A stretch of DNA of 64,000 bases from Aselliscus stoliczkanus (taxonomy: Eukaryota > Chordata > Mammalia > Chiroptera > Hipposideridae). Under the pieces are notes generated by a model. The model searched no databases. It worked only from the letters and a program-made list of their open reading frames with translations, and had not been told where the DNA came from. The DNA lies in the NCBI GenBank assembly GCA_033961575.1, contig CM066737.1, positions 49,886,771-49,950,770 on the forward strand, given 5' to 3'. Both the position numbers and the translations under genes were made by a program. This document shows positions 46,409 to 58,216 of this stretch, piece after piece. Positions within the stretch are counted from its first letter, which is position 1; every line of letters starts with the position of its first letter.

Positions 46409-46857
46409 CGAGCCAGCCAAGTGGCGCATTGGTTAAAAGCTGGTATTGGGATGCCAGCAGCCCCAGTTTGGATCCCACATATGAGGGCCAGTGACACTGC
46501 CCTCTACAGCTAACAACAGCTCCACCTGGAGCTGGGCTGCGAGCCCTGGCGACAGTGTAGGCTGCAGCCCATGCTGCAGTGGGCAGCCATAGGCTACAAT
46601 GAGTGGCCAGCAGCCAGCGTGAGTGGCCGGCAGCCAGAGTGAGCTGCCAATAGCCACGGTGAGCGACCATCCAGAGGCCGGCGACCAATCTGCCTCATCC
46701 AGGAAGAGCGAAATGACGATACCAACATGGGCCAGTGAAGCAACGTCCTCCTCAACTAGACTGAAGAACAAAAAGACAGCAAGTTGTCTGTTCCCCTTCC
46801 CCGATTCCCCAACGCTGTTCCCCTACCCCAATTCCCCAATAAAATCTTTAAAAAAAA
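46409..46857 (+). mobile_element. VES SINE, near full-length long form
   Basis: About 450 bp with all parts: tRNA-like head with A-box ('agtggcgcattggttaaaag') and B-box region; 'acactgccctctacagcta' joining to a body with GCAGCC-rich repeats ('gagtggccagcagccagc', 'gagtggccggcagccaga'); 'caactagactgaagaacaaa'; the C-rich tail 'tctgttccccttccccgatt'; 'ccccaataaaatc' and A-run. This long copy explains both the short heads and the headless copy at 25205 as parts of one family. Imperfect flanks 'aactctcg'/'aactcgc'. Confidence 0.9.
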
Positions 46858-46972
46858 GAACCAAACTCGCAGACATTACCATTAGTAACATTTTTACTGC
46901 TATATCTCCTTGAGCAAGGGAAACAAAAGAAAAATAAACCTGACTACATCAAACTAAAAAGTTTTTACACAG

Positions 46973-47070
46973 GGCCGGCTGAGTGGTGCGGTGGTTAAGA
47001 GCTGGCTTGGAACACCAGCGGCCCTGGTTCGGATCCCACAAATGAGGGCCAGTGATATTGCCCTCAAAAA
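46973..47070 (+). mobile_element. VES-type bat SINE, short form
   Basis: 'ggccggctgagtggtgcggt' to 'gtgatattgccctc'. Perfect 17-bp target duplication 'aaaaagtttttacacag' at 46956-46972 and 47071-47087. Confidence 0.96.
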
Positions 47071-48119
47071 AAAAAGTTTTTACACAGCAAAGGAAACCAT
47101 TGACAAAATGAAATGACACCCTACTGAATGGGAGAAGATATTTGCCAATGATACATCTGACAAGCAGTTAATATCCAAAATTTATATTAAAAAACTCATA
47201 CAGTTCAACTCCAAATAAACAAATAACCCAATTAAAAATGAGCAGAGCCCCTAAATAGATATTTCTCCAAAGAGGACATATAGGAAAAAGAGCCAATAGA
47301 CATGAAAAGGTGCTCAACATTACTGATCAGAGAAATGAAAATAAAAACCACAATGAGATACCACCTCACTCCTGTCAGATTGGCCATCATCAATGAATCA
47401 ACAAAATAAATACAGTTTTGGCAAACATTTGGAGAAAAGGGAACCCTTCAGCACTGTGCAAATTGGTGCACCCACTATGGGAAACAGTATGGAGGTTCCT
47501 CAAAAAATTGAAAATAGAACAACCTTATGGCCCAGCAATTCCACTCACGGGTGTTTATCCAAAGAAATTGAAACACCATAATGTAAAAACATATGCACCC
47601 CCATGTTACTGCAGCATTATTTACAATAGCCAAGATATGGAAACAACTGAAATGCCCATCAATGATTGGATAAAGAAATTGTGGTACATTGATACAATGA
47701 AGTATTACTCTGCCATTAAAAAATTGAAATAAAATCTTACCATTTGCAACAACATGGATGGACCTAGAGGTTATTATGCTAAGTCAGCAAAATGAAGACA
47801 AGCAGTCTACCAGATGCAGAGTTCAAAACAATTTCATAAGGATGCTCGGTGATTACAGGAGGAGCTTCAACAAAGACATAGGAAACATAAAAATGGAGAT
47901 AGAAAACATGAAAAAGAACTAGTGAGAAATGAAGTGTATAATAACTGAAATAAATAATACAGTAGAGGGAATCAACACTAGATTAGATGATGCAGATGAT
48001 GGAATCAGCAATTTGGAAGTTAAGGTAGCAAAAAAACAACAACAAAAAAAACCCGAACCAGAATAGCAAAAGAAAGAATCCAAAAAAATGAGGATAGTTT
48101 AAGGGGCTTCTGGGACAAT

Positions 48120-48630
48120 ATGAAGTGTACCAGCATTCACATCATTGGGGTAGCAGAAGAAGAGAGAGAGAGAGCAAGGATTGAAAACCTATTTGAAGAA
48201 AAAAAAATGATGGAAAACTTCCCTACCCTTGTGAAGGAAATAGACATACAAGCCCAGAAAGCTCAGGGAGTCCCAAAGAAGATGAATCCAAAAAAACCCA
48301 CAGCAAGACATGTTATAATTAAAATGCCAAAGAAAGATCTTAAAGAAAGATCTTAAAAGCAGCAAGAGTAAAGTAGTTAGTTACCTATAAGAGAGCTCCC
48401 ATAAGAATTTCAGCTGATTTATCAACAGAAACTTTTCAGGCCAGAAGGAATTGGCATGAAATATTGAAAGCACTGAAAAGTAAGGACTTGCAACCAAGAT
48501 TACCTGCAAAGCTGTCATTTAGAATCCAAGGACAGATAAAGAACTTCTCAGACAAGAAAAAGCTAAAAAAGTTCAACACCAAATCAGTATTACAAGAAAT
48601 GTTGGAGGGACTTCTTTAAGAAGAAGAAAA
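48120..48630 (+). pseudogene. L1 ORF1 (third L1), decayed
   Basis: 'CTSIHIIGVAEEE', 'ENFPTLVKEIDIQAQ' and 'PTARHVIIKMPK' are typical ORF1 blocks. A short direct duplication 'aaagaaagatctta' at about 48330-48356 and frameshifts break the frame. Confidence 0.85.
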
Positions 48631-48653
48631 AAGATAAAAAATAGAATGATAAA

Positions 48654-48926
48654 ATGGCAAAAACTAACTACATATCTATCAACAATTACTTTAAATTAAA
48701 TGGGTTAAATGCTCTGATCAAAAGGCATAGGGTGGTTGAGTGGATAAGAACACAAGACCCTTATATATGTTGCATACAAAAATCACACTTCAGATTGAAA
48801 GACACACACAGACTGAAGAAAGTAAAGGGATGGAAAAAGATATTTCATGAAAATGGAAACAAACCAAAAAAAGCTGGAGTAGCAATACTTATACCAGCGA
48901 AAATATACTTTAAACCAAAGCTATAA
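48654..48926 (+). pseudogene. L1 ORF2 endonuclease N-terminus (third L1), truncated
   Basis: Ninety codons open from Met: 'YISINNYFKLNGLNALIKRH', 'VEWIRTQDPYICCIQKSHF', 'KKVKGWKKIFHENGN'. In active L1s the second block carries catalytic Asn/Glu residues; here the usual 'QETH'-type glutamate is read as Lys-Ser-His, so the copy would be inactive even before its deletion. Confidence 0.85.
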
Positions 48927-49087
48927 CAAGAGACAAAGAACAACCGACCAATTTCACTTCTGGGTATTTATCCAAAGTAACTCAAAATACTAATTCAGAA
49001 GGACATATACATCCATATGTTTATTGCAGCCAAGGTATAGAAGCAACCTAAGTGCCCATCAATAGATGAATGGATAAACAAGAAATA

Positions 49088-49444
49088 TTATTATTATTAT
49101 TATTATTATCATTATTATTGTTAGTCACAGATGTACAAAACAATGCAATAGTTACCCTTTTCACCCCTTACAAAGTGATTCCTCCCTCCCCCATCCACTG
49201 CCCCCCACCCCCAATATCATACATATCTCTTACAATTCCATTGACTCCATTCCCATACTATACTCCACATCCCATGACCATATATGTGTTAAATTATAGT
49301 TAACATCTAATATTATTCAGTGGCAGCTTCAGATGTATAGTGCAGTGGTCAGGCCTCTACACCATCCATGAAGTGGTCTTCCTAACAAGACATGAATCTA
49401 TCTGGTCCCCTACAAAATATTTTCAACAATGATTGTATTCCCCA
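49088..49444 (-). mobile_element. L1 3' end, minus strand, inserted in the third L1
   Basis: Antisense 3' UTR ('gttagtcacagatgtacaaa', 'ctttcacccctt'-like C-rich part, 'ctctacaccatccatgaagt'). The low end is (TTA)n, the reverse of the A-rich tail. Flanks 'aacaagaaat' and 'aaagaagaaat' mark the insertion. The L1 on both sides is continuous. Confidence 0.82.
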
Positions 49445-50000
49445 TAAAGAAGAAATCTTACATGTATACATGCATACAATGAAACATTACTCAGCCTTTA
49501 AGAAGAATAAAATCCTTCCATTTGCAACAACATGGATAGACCTAGAGAGTATTTTGCTGGGTGGAATAAGTCAGACAGAGAAAGACAAATGCCATATGAC
49601 TTCACTTATATGTGGAATCTAAAGAACAAAATAAATGAACAAACCAAACAGAAGCAAACTCATAGATACACAGAACATTTTGATGGTTGCCAGCTGGGAG
49701 GGTGGTTCATGAGAGTGGGTCCAAGAGGGGAAGGGGTTAAGAAGTACAAATTGGTAGTTACAAAGGAGCCATGGAGGCTATATTGTACTCTTTATGCTAT
49801 AAGTATGAATAATTATAGCATAAGTGATGTAGCCAATAATATTGTACTAACTATGTGTGGTGTTAGAGGAGTACTAGTTTTATCTGGTAATCTCTTAATA
49901 AGTTATATAAATAATTAATCATTATGTTGTATATCTGAGACTAATATAATATTGTATGTGAACTGTAATTGAAAAATTTTTAAAAATTAAAAATGGACAC

Positions 50001-51279
50001 ACCAGAAAATAGTTGCTTTCCTCAAAAAAAAATTTAACTCAATAATTTTTGAGTTTGTATGCTCTTACCTGAACTTCAACATGTATGGAAACCCTATGAT
50101 CGTCTCATAGCTATAGATGAGTCTGACCTCCAATGGTAGTCCATTTTCAAAAGTGAATCATTCACGTTCATGAAGATGGGACCATCTTAGAGATTTTCTA
50201 TCCTTGCGTACCTCTCCTGTTCAGGATGTTTTTGTTGTCCCTGCCAGGACTTCTAGCCCTCTAAGGTCATCATGTTCCTTCTTGGCACATCTCTTATGTC
50301 TAGAATGTTTCATCTTAGAAAGCCCTTCAGTCAGTGGACGGGACAGCATTGACTTTCATACTGAGTTTAACAAATTAATAGTGATTATTCCTAATTGGCC
50401 TTCTGGGATATCCTGTCAAGATCAATAATGCACCAATCTACTGTAAGAATTTATCAAGTCCAGGTCTCCATAGCACTAGCAAATTGGACATTTGACACAA
50501 TTCTTCAGTTGATTCAATGAAATTGCTGAAATGACTACATCCACTTTTCACTTGACTTTAGCTATTAAAACCAGATCTACATCCCCTACTCCCACCACAT
50601 AATCCAGTCCTTTTTGGATAGGGCTAGGAATCCAAAGTGGTGTTTGTGGAATGAAGAAGGACTGTAAACTAACTGCTTTTTATTCCCAGGTTGACCAGGC
50701 AGTAAATATTGGTAGGTCATTGAGTTTCCCATCTCCATCCTTCTTATTCTCTTTCATTTATGAATGTGGTAGCACAATACTCTATTTTATTTGGGTACTT
50801 TGATTTTTACCATTTCCATTTTATGAGTTTGTAAATTTCACTGCCTCCCAATGAAGCAGATATCTGTCTCCATAAGCCTCACTTTAAGCCAAGAGATAAA
50901 ATGGTTTTAATTAAAATGTAAACTGCTTTTTTTAAAGGAGGAAAATTTTAAAAAGGACTAGCATAATTATGGAGAATCTAAGGCAGTTCAGAAGTATGAA
51001 GTGAAGGAATATGTAGATTTTTTTTTTAAATCTCGAAGACCCTGGCTTCTTGTGATTTAGAAATAAAATGATTCCCTTTCCATCTGCAGACATAGATTTT
51101 CTCTTTCTACTAGGCTTCGTTTGTTTGTTTGTTTGTTTGTTTGTTTAATTCAGACCCTTTCCTTTGTTAAATACCTAGCCCTTTGTGGGAGTCCCTTAAG
51201 TGGGGGTTTCCCCATGTGTAAGCTACTCTTGAGGAGGAGGAAGAAGTGAAGGAGAAAGATGGGAAGAAGAGGGAGAGGG
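50001..51279. other. Intronic sequence; (TTGT)n at 51118-51146
   Basis: No repeat family recognised apart from the tetranucleotide run of about seven TTGT units. Confidence 0.5.
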
Positions 51280-51540
51280 AATAATGGCTAACACTTACAT
51301 GACACTCACCGTGTGCCAGGCACTGTTCTAAACTCTTTTCATATACTAATTAATGTTATCCTCATAACCCAATAAGGTTGGTATTATTGTCTCCATTTTA
51401 GCAATAAGGAAACTGAGGCACGGAGAGGTTAATTCACTTGTCCAAAGTCACACAGGTAAGAAGGAGCAGAGTCAGGATTTGAACCCAGGCAGTCTGTTTC
51501 TGAGCTGTTGTCTTAGCCATTATACTGTATAGCCTCTCAA
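51280..51540 (+). repeat. MIR SINE, near full length
   Basis: The best MIR in the window: 'aatggctaacacttacatga', 'ccgtgtgccaggcactgttc', 'ggaaactgaggcacggagag', 'tccaaagtcacacaggtaag', 'caggatttgaacccaggcag'. Confidence 0.95.
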
Positions 51541-52414
51541 TTTGGGGATGTAAAGCAACTTTGGGGATTCTGTTAACTCAGAGTCTACTGGGAGGAACAG
51601 ATTTTGTGACACCTCTGCTCCCAGGGGCCAGATATGGCACACTTCCAGCTTGTTTCATTGGAACCACTCTGGGGTGCAAAGACCCCAATTCTAACCATAA
51701 ACTTGGATCTATTTAGTCACATCTCCATTGGCAGAGCGGACTGTGCATTGTGGGCACCATCTAGTTAATAGTTTCTTTATTCTCTCTCCCCTGATCCCTC
51801 CCTAACACATGTATTCCCACAATGCATTTTTTAGAAAGTATGAATTTCTGATTGTTCTGGATAAATGCTTTTGTGCTCTTCTTCAGATTTGGCTTGCTAC
51901 TGCTGGCAGAAAGTTCCCCCTTGTCTGTGTCTTAGTATTTCTCAAGCAGTTACTTTGTTAAAAATGCTAAGATAGTCCAAACAAACAAAAAATGACTGTC
52001 TACTCTACAAGACACTGGAAGACTTCTTGAAGTACTATACCTTCTTATTGAAAGCTCAATTGTCTACCAATGGCGAATCCCTATATCAGTGTTCCTTAAA
52101 GCTTCTCTCAGATTTCACCACACTTGCTCCCTCTCAACAAAATTTGTAGAATTAGATGTTTGGCAGAGCCCCTTTCCCCACCATTTCCTCTTTCATCTCC
52201 AGCTTGGGTACTGCATATTGACTAAAAAATGGCCCACCACAGAACCTGGCATGTAGTAGGCAGAGATTTCATGATCGTTTCTTTCTCCATGCCCTCTCCT
52301 GATTTCCCTCAAAAGCCCTTTAACCATTTGCCCCAATTCTGCTGATTTCAACTTCTTTCTCTAAAAATACAGAGATCACTTTCCTGGATTCATTTAATTT
52401 CTATTTGCTTTATG
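51541..52414. other. Intronic sequence with no recognised feature
   Basis: Nothing recognised. Confidence 0.45.
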
Positions 52415-52560
52415 ATTAGAGTGACCATATAATTTATCATCCAAACAAAGACACTTTTGAAAGTGGGAGAGGCAAGCCTAATAATTATGCCTGTCAGAAA
52501 AACAAGCATAAAACTGGTTTGTCCCAGATAAATTGGAACCTATGGGCACCCTGTTTGTGA
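52415..52560 (+). mobile_element. Old DNA transposon relic
   Basis: Opens 'tagagtgaccatataattta' and ends 'cctatgggcaccct', an inverted GGGTGaCCATA-type end pair, with 'cataaaactggtttgtccca' inside. A common mammalian hAT-like relic. Family not assigned. Confidence 0.6.
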
Positions 52561-54049
52561 TGTTGTGTGAAGTTCAGAAATGGCCACATGCTGGCGTAGC
52601 TTTTCTGTCTGAGGTGTATCTTCATGAATATCTTATAATCTCATTGTCCTTTTGAGAGGACCGGGTTTACTTCTGTGACCTTACCTGCTCAAGCCCCCCA
52701 AAGATTAATGGAAGCAATGGGAGTTATAAACAGCCTAGCTCTCGACCATTTTCAAATACTTGTTCTCCCATTACCAGAAAGCTAAGCCATTCCAGCTTCA
52801 TAGCGTACCACTCAGAGTATAATTGAGGTTTGAATAAACAACATATGTGGCTTTTAAGGTTAAATGAATATTGTTTGACATACAGTACACTAGACTTGTT
52901 TTTCATTTTGGTTTTAAAAATTGCTTAAAATTACATCTTGTTGCTTCTTGGAATTAACTAGCATCCATCTGTCTCCATTAGAATCATTGTTTTTGTTTTG
53001 TTTTGTTTTTTAAAGCCTTGGCTGAAAAAGAGTCTCTCTCTCACTCAAGATAATTTGTCCTGTGAATCAGTGGGGAGAAAAAAAGCAAAGAAACAGGTTT
53101 TTTAGGCCATCAATATCTACTCTTTTCCTTTTATGTATTTTATCTCTTAGATATATCTAAGTTTTATATCTAAGGTATAACATCTAAGATTGTAAACAGA
53201 CAAATCTACTTTCAGCTGTCCCGACAGATCCTGCACAGGTATAGAGAACCACTTATAGATGTACAAAATGTGAACACCTAAGAAAATAATTCCAGCTTAA
53301 CTATGGTTCAAATTAAATAGAACAACTAAAATGAAACTTTTAGCAGCTATTTATAGAATATTCCAGCTTAAGGAATGCCATTTTGATGATTTTGAAAGGT
53401 CAAAGTCAACAAAAATACTAGTAGTTCCTACTTGAGAATACATATACAGAAGTAATGGTTCCAGTAGTTTTTAACGAAGTGAAATAGTTCAAATTTAGGT
53501 ACACATGCCTATCTGCAAATGCTTAGGTGACTGTGACACATTCATCTGAACTTGTGTTACAGAGCATTAATAGTCTGTTCTCATGCTTGATACCTACTTG
53601 CCTCATTGCTTTACCATCTTATTTCTCTGCTCATTAAAAGGGATTATATGTTTCTATATTGCTTTGAGATTCTGACTGGGCTATAAGTATTTAAAGATCA
53701 TTTAAAAGCTGCAGTAAGATTCTAGGGTAAATGGAATAAATTGAACTTCTCAGAAGGCCATGTGGAGTAAACATTTCATATCAATACCAATCAATAAATC
53801 TACATTTTAAAAGGGCATTTGATGAGGAGAGCTATTTTATTTTTCTTTTGTGATTTTTCCTCTGTTGACTCTTTAGATTAGGCTTGAAACCACATCATTT
53901 AGCTTTTACATATTGTTTTACCATTTGCCAATGAATCTTTTCAAGTCATCTCTGTGGTCCTATATTTTCATTTGGCTCAGGACACAGCTTAGATGCACCG
54001 TTGCTAGCAAAAACAGAACAAGTAAATCCAAGTTCATCCCCATTAAGTC
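52561..54049. other. Intronic sequence with no recognised feature
   Basis: AT-rich, with a (TTTTG)n patch near 52990-53010. Otherwise nothing recognised. Confidence 0.45.
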
Positions 54050-54985
54050 ACTGTCAAGGGCAGTGCCATTCCCCGGCTCTCCAGATTTGAGATCCTAGAG
54101 TCATTTTATACTGTTTTGTCCTTCAACTTCCTCCTCCATAAGCAAATCTTCCATTGGGATCTTTTCATTTCCTTTTTATCTGTAGTAGTCTGATTTGCCC
54201 CTCCTTTTCCATTATTTTATTAGATTCTCATATTCTATCACTACAAAAAAAGTTCTATTATTACAATACCCTCCTGGTTGGCCTCCCAGATTCCAGTAGT
54301 TCGTTAAGTAGCCAATACTCCATTGCCTGGATAAGCTTCCACAAATACCATTTTTACCATAGAAGCCTCTACATAAAAAGCAGTAACAGGATCAAATGTG
54401 AATTCTTCAACCTCTTTTTCAAGTTCATTCAGCAATTATTTACCACCCATTTTTACCTCAACAACCTTTCCTTCTCCCTCCCTCCCTCATCTGTCACCCT
54501 CCTCTCCTTTTCTCTCTTTCCACCAGCCCTATTTAACTGGTTTCACATCTGATGTTTCTATTCAAGCCATACCTTGCTTATTGTCACCAGTGCATGACTT
54601 GCTATTTCCAAAGCTCCTGTCCTTTGCAAATGCCTTTTGCTTTGGTTCAGATACCCTTGCCCATATCACTGTCTGTTTATGCCCTGTAGTATCTAGTTCT
54701 AAAAACATGACTTAAACATTCATTTGGGAACCTTTCCACTATTATATCTGACTGCTCACTTTATCTATTCAATGTCTCCTAAGCACGTATGTTCCACTTA
54801 TACTTCCAGTTGTTACTCTGTGTGTATGTTTACAGGTTGTTTCCTATATTGATTTCCTCTCACCTCTAAACAGGTTGTAAATGTCTTGAGGGCAAGGGCC
54901 CAGTCTGATTTCTCTCCTCCTCCTGCCTTAATATCATGTGCTCCACCCAAGAAGCATTCAACATATGTTAACTGACTTTTGGGCA
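54050..54985 (+). repeat. L2 LINE, 3' part
   Basis: Degraded L2 order: 'caataccctcctggttggcc', 'gtcctttgcaaatgcctttt', 'gtcctttgc...' type block, 'gttgtaaatgtcttgagggc', ending 'gcattcaacatatgttaac'. The pyrimidine-rich content gives long spurious + frames (54154-54715). Confidence 0.65.
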
Positions 54986-55224
54986 TTATTTTCTAGACAT
55001 AAACAAAGGTGAAATCCTCATCACTGTGACAGAGTCAGTCAGGGTTTCCACATAGTCTGCATGTAGTCTTTGTCTACCATCTTTACTCAGATGTGGAATA
55101 GCCAGGAAGAGGCAAGTATACTATTGGCCAAACACTTAATTCTGTATTTTGTGACTGCATTTCAATTCACTACATATACTTAGCACCTGATGTATACTCA
55201 GGAAAATGATAAGTGCTCCAGCCC

Positions 55225-55425
55225 AGTTATTTTCAAACTCATGGATGCATCAGAACTACTGGGAAGGCTTGTCAAAACCCAGATCACTGACCCTCACCCA
55301 GAACTTCTGACTTTGTAGGTCTGGTGTGGGTTCCAAAAATTTGCATTTCTGGCAAGTTCCCAGGTAATGCTGCTTGTGCTGCTTGTCCAGAGACCACACC
55401 TTGAGAACCACTGATCTAAGTAATA
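55225..55425 (-). mobile_element. MER5A-like hAT-Charlie copy
   Basis: 'ttattttcaaactcatggat', 'atcagaactactgggaaggc', 'gcatttctggcaagttccca', 'cttgagaaccactga'. Full length within error. Confidence 0.85.
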
Positions 55426-55539
55426 TAGAGGGGGAACTAATACATGGTCTCTGATTTCAAAGGATTTACAGTCTCTTCAGGGAGATAAGACAGGCTCAGG
55501 AAAAATTTAGCAGCAAAAAATATTATACAGTGTTTTAGT

Positions 55540-55830
55540 ATTCATACATTCAAGAAATACTGAATGAGTACTAACTATGTGCCCAAAACTGTTCTAGGTT
55601 CTGGGGTTACATCAGTGAATGGGATAAAAAAAATCCTAGTTCTTGTTTTAAGCCTAATCTTATAGGGTAGTTCTAGTGGAAGAAAGCAGACAATAAAGAA
55701 AATCAATAAAATATGTAAAATATAAGATAGTGTTAAGTACTAAAAAGAAGAAGTAAAGTGGAGGGATAAGAAATATCAGAGAGAGGTGGAAATTTAGATA
55801 CATGGTCAGAGAAAACCTCCCAATTCCATC
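55540..55830 (+). repeat. Old mammalian repeat (same family as 29010 and 34955)
   Basis: 'gaatgagtactaactatgtg', 'ctgttctaggttctggggtt', 'gcagacaataaagaaaatca', 'gtcagagaaaacctcc'. Confidence 0.6.
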
Positions 55831-55939
55831 ATTTGACAAGTATTTATTGAGTGAATACTATGTGTCAGATATTGTTATAAATGACGGTGACACAGCCATA
55901 AATAACACAATAAACTCTGCCTTTATAGAATGGACGCAC

Positions 55940-56100
55940 TTATTTGGGAGCCAGGAAATCTGGGGTTTGGGTGTGAACTCTCACAAACTCATTATGTGAT
56001 GAATGGCTGCTACTCTGCCTCTCTGAGTCTTGGTTTCCCCATCTGTTAAATGGAGCAGTTGGACAAAGTTATGCTTGTACTCCTATACATCTCTAAGGCT
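55940..56100 (+). repeat. MIR fragment
   Basis: 'gggtgtgaactctcacaaac', 'ctctgagtcttggtttcccc', 'catctgttaaatggagcagt'. Confidence 0.7.
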
Positions 56101-56104
56101 ACAG

Positions 56105-56590
56105 GTTGCTAAGTCCTTGAGACAGTCAGAAATATGTGAAGAGTGCTTGAGGAAGACTTTGTAGAGGAGGAAAATCTCAATGGTTTTCATAGGCATAGGG
56201 AAGCTATGGGGTATGGAAGGTAGGAAGGAAATTTCAGAAGCATAACATGAGCAAAGACATGGAAGCAAGAATGAGATCCATTGGGCCGGCTGAGTGGCGC
56301 GGTGGTTAAGCGCTGGCTTGGGAAGCCAGCAGCCCAGGGTCCCACGTATGAAGGCCAGTGACACTGCCCTCAAAAAAAAAAAAAGAATGAGAGCCATGTG
56401 TTCAATGACGAACAAGGAAACCAAATGGTTCCCATTGTAATGTAGCTGAGATAGTTGGGTGGGTGTTAAGTGCTCAATAAAGATGAGGTTGGGTCTAATT
56501 ATAGGGAGTCTTGGATGGTAACCCACTGAGGGCTTTGATCAGGGAATGTGACAATTGTCAAATAAGTCAAAGTGGCATTTTAGTAATATT
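56105..56590 (+). repeat. Old mammalian repeat, split by a SINE
   Basis: 'gaggaagactttgtagagga' and, after the SINE, 'aggtctaat'-like and 'aacccactgagggctttgat' resemble the later part of the repeat at 29811-30330. Weak. Confidence 0.45.
56282..56382 (+). mobile_element. VES-type bat SINE, short form
   Basis: 'tgggccggctgagtggcgcg' to 'tgacactgccctc' plus A-run; a small deletion shortens the B-box region ('agcccagggtcccacg'). Flanks 'aagaatgagatccat' (56267-56281) and 'aagaatgagagccat' (56383-56397). Confidence 0.94.
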
Positions 56591-56680
56591 AACATAGCAA
56601 CCAGAGTTAAATCTTCAAAATTCATAATTTTCTCCATAAGAGGATCTTTAAATAATGAATGAAGGGTTAAAGCCATACTT

Positions 56681-56806
56681 TGGGGCTTTTTTGTTTTGTT
56701 TTGTTTTGTTTTAGGGCAGTGTCACTGGCTCTCATATGTGGGACCCGAACCGGGGCCACTGACTTCCCAAGCTAGCACTTAACCACCGTGCCACTCGGCC
56801 GGCCCA
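56681..56806 (-). mobile_element. VES-type bat SINE, short form
   Basis: Minus-strand copy 'gggccggccgagtggcacgg' to 'gagccagtgacactgcccta' with a (CAAAA)n tail. Flanks 'aaagccatactt' (56669-56680) and 'aaagccatgctt' (56807-56818). Confidence 0.94.
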
Positions 56807-57130
56807 AAAGCCATGCTTGGTGATATGTCACTGTCTGATTATAATATTGTTATCAACTTAATTTTGAGGTCTTTTTCAAGTCCTAAAAGCCAATGATATT
56901 ACACAATTTTTTCTAACAGTACTACACACTCTTGAACCAGTAACATGTTACATTTAAACTTAGGTTTTGAAAGCTTGGGTGATGGATTAGAACTGAAAAT
57001 TATTTGTGCTTATATATTTTTTGTATTTCTTGTTATCCTATGAAATATATGGTTGAATCAATATTAGATTTATCCATGGGCAGATATATAGATAAGTAGA
57101 TCTAGATCTATATCTGTTTATCTCTGTCTC

Positions 57131-57194
57131 TACACATGTACACACACACATTCACACATACACACACAAACACACACGCACACACACACACACA
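57131..57194 (+). repeat. (CA)n microsatellite, interrupted
   Basis: CA units with ATT, AAA and GCA interruptions. Confidence 0.95.
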
Positions 57195-57472
57195 TAAATA
57201 GTACTCATTTAGAGTGGTACAAACATCTCTAAGACCAAGCTTTTCCCATCTGCTTGCTTCGTCATAGATAACAGATAATAGTCTTGAAAATTATCTTCTA
57301 GTTTTTTATCTTTAATCAACTGAGGAATATTCATGTCTGTTGTATGTTTGTTGCTCTCCAGGCTGAAAGTAGAATCTTCCTCCTAAAGGCAGTTTCTCTG
57401 CAAGACAGCAATGATAGGGGTTTGCTCTTCAAAGAGTAAACATATAGACCTAGAGAAAGCTGTCTCAAGCAA

Positions 57473-57483
57473 AGAAAGAGAGA

Positions 57484-57541
<58 letters not shown>
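57473..57541 (+). repeat. (GA)n microsatellite
   Basis: About 33 GA units with one GGG interruption near the start. Confidence 0.96.
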
Positions 57542-57546
<5 letters not shown>

Positions 57547-58042
57547 CTTGTATATTGGCTATGTAAGCACTCCAAACTTAGCAAGTTTTACCTTAACTTT
57601 CAGACCATATCTTAACTTATCAGAGATATAATGGTGAATTTAACAAATCACGACAAACCAAATTATCAAAGCTCTCATTTTTTAAGGGTAGTTTAAACAC
57701 AAGTTAAATATGACCTGCAAAATACTTAACTCTCACTGGAATAAGATAAGAAAAAGTGACAATGATGGTTATATTAAAGTGGAAAGTGATTGTTTTTCCT
57801 TTTATTTTCCAAATTCTGGGTAGTATTGCTTGATGGTCTATTTTAGAAAGTAGTAAATTTCTTCAGAGTTGTTCTGAAAAATGAGGCTCACCCAGACAGA
57901 AATCCTTGAGTGTTGCTTTTTTGAAGAATAGCTAATATCTGGAGAACTTTGGGATCATAAAACCAAAAATGTTAGTGGATCACAAGGGTGATATTTTTCC
58001 CTTCTACAGATGTATGATTCTTTCTTTATTTCTTTTTAATAA

Positions 58043-58216
<174 letters not shown>

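Larger units (their letters stand above)
42690..47780 (+). pseudogene. L1 ORF2 (outer L1): endonuclease and reverse transcriptase, decayed
   Basis: ORF2 starts after the SINE with endonuclease sequence (42695-43560, including 'TQMDRYSRPNINTE' and 'LDQMDLIF'). It then gives reverse transcriptase pieces: 'NKIPGPGGFTGEFYQTL' (44198-44398) and '[18 protein letters not shown]' (44563-44787). The catalytic FADD is read as FVYD near 44940-44950 and followed by a stop. The C-terminal part (45985-47780) is in fragments. Many stops; not functional. Confidence 0.88.
35283..47785 (+). mobile_element. Outer L1 of a nested pile, 5' UTR to late ORF2
   Basis: A + strand L1 starting at 'ccaagatggtggattaggta'. 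Parts in order: 5' UTR 35283 to about 37400; ORF1 about 37400-39069 and 42434-42540; ORF2 42675-47780. It is interrupted by a retrocopy (37591-38215), SINEs (38291, 39070, 42581, 42849, 46115, 46409, 46973), a truncated L1 carrying a mariner (39198-42433), a MITE (45374-45450) and an inverted L1 (45561-45985). Its own 3' UTR is not seen: at 47785 the sequence changes to ORF1 of another L1. Confidence 0.85.
47786..50000 (+). mobile_element. Another L1 (ORF1, ORF2 start, ORF2 end, 3' UTR), internally deleted
   Basis: From about 47786 the sequence is L1 ORF1 ('ctaccagatgcagagttcaa'), then ORF2 start (48654-48930). At about 48940 it jumps to the ORF2 end ('tcacttctgggtatttatcc') and then the 3' UTR (49600-50000). 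An antisense L1 end (49088-49444) interrupts it. It has no recognisable 5' UTR. The 3' tail near 49970 is A/T-rich. Confidence 0.82.

Noticed and set aside
54154..54715. 132- and 105-codon + strand frames, serine/phenylalanine-rich
   Set aside because: They come from pyrimidine-rich decayed L2 sequence in overlapping frames, without domain or splice support.
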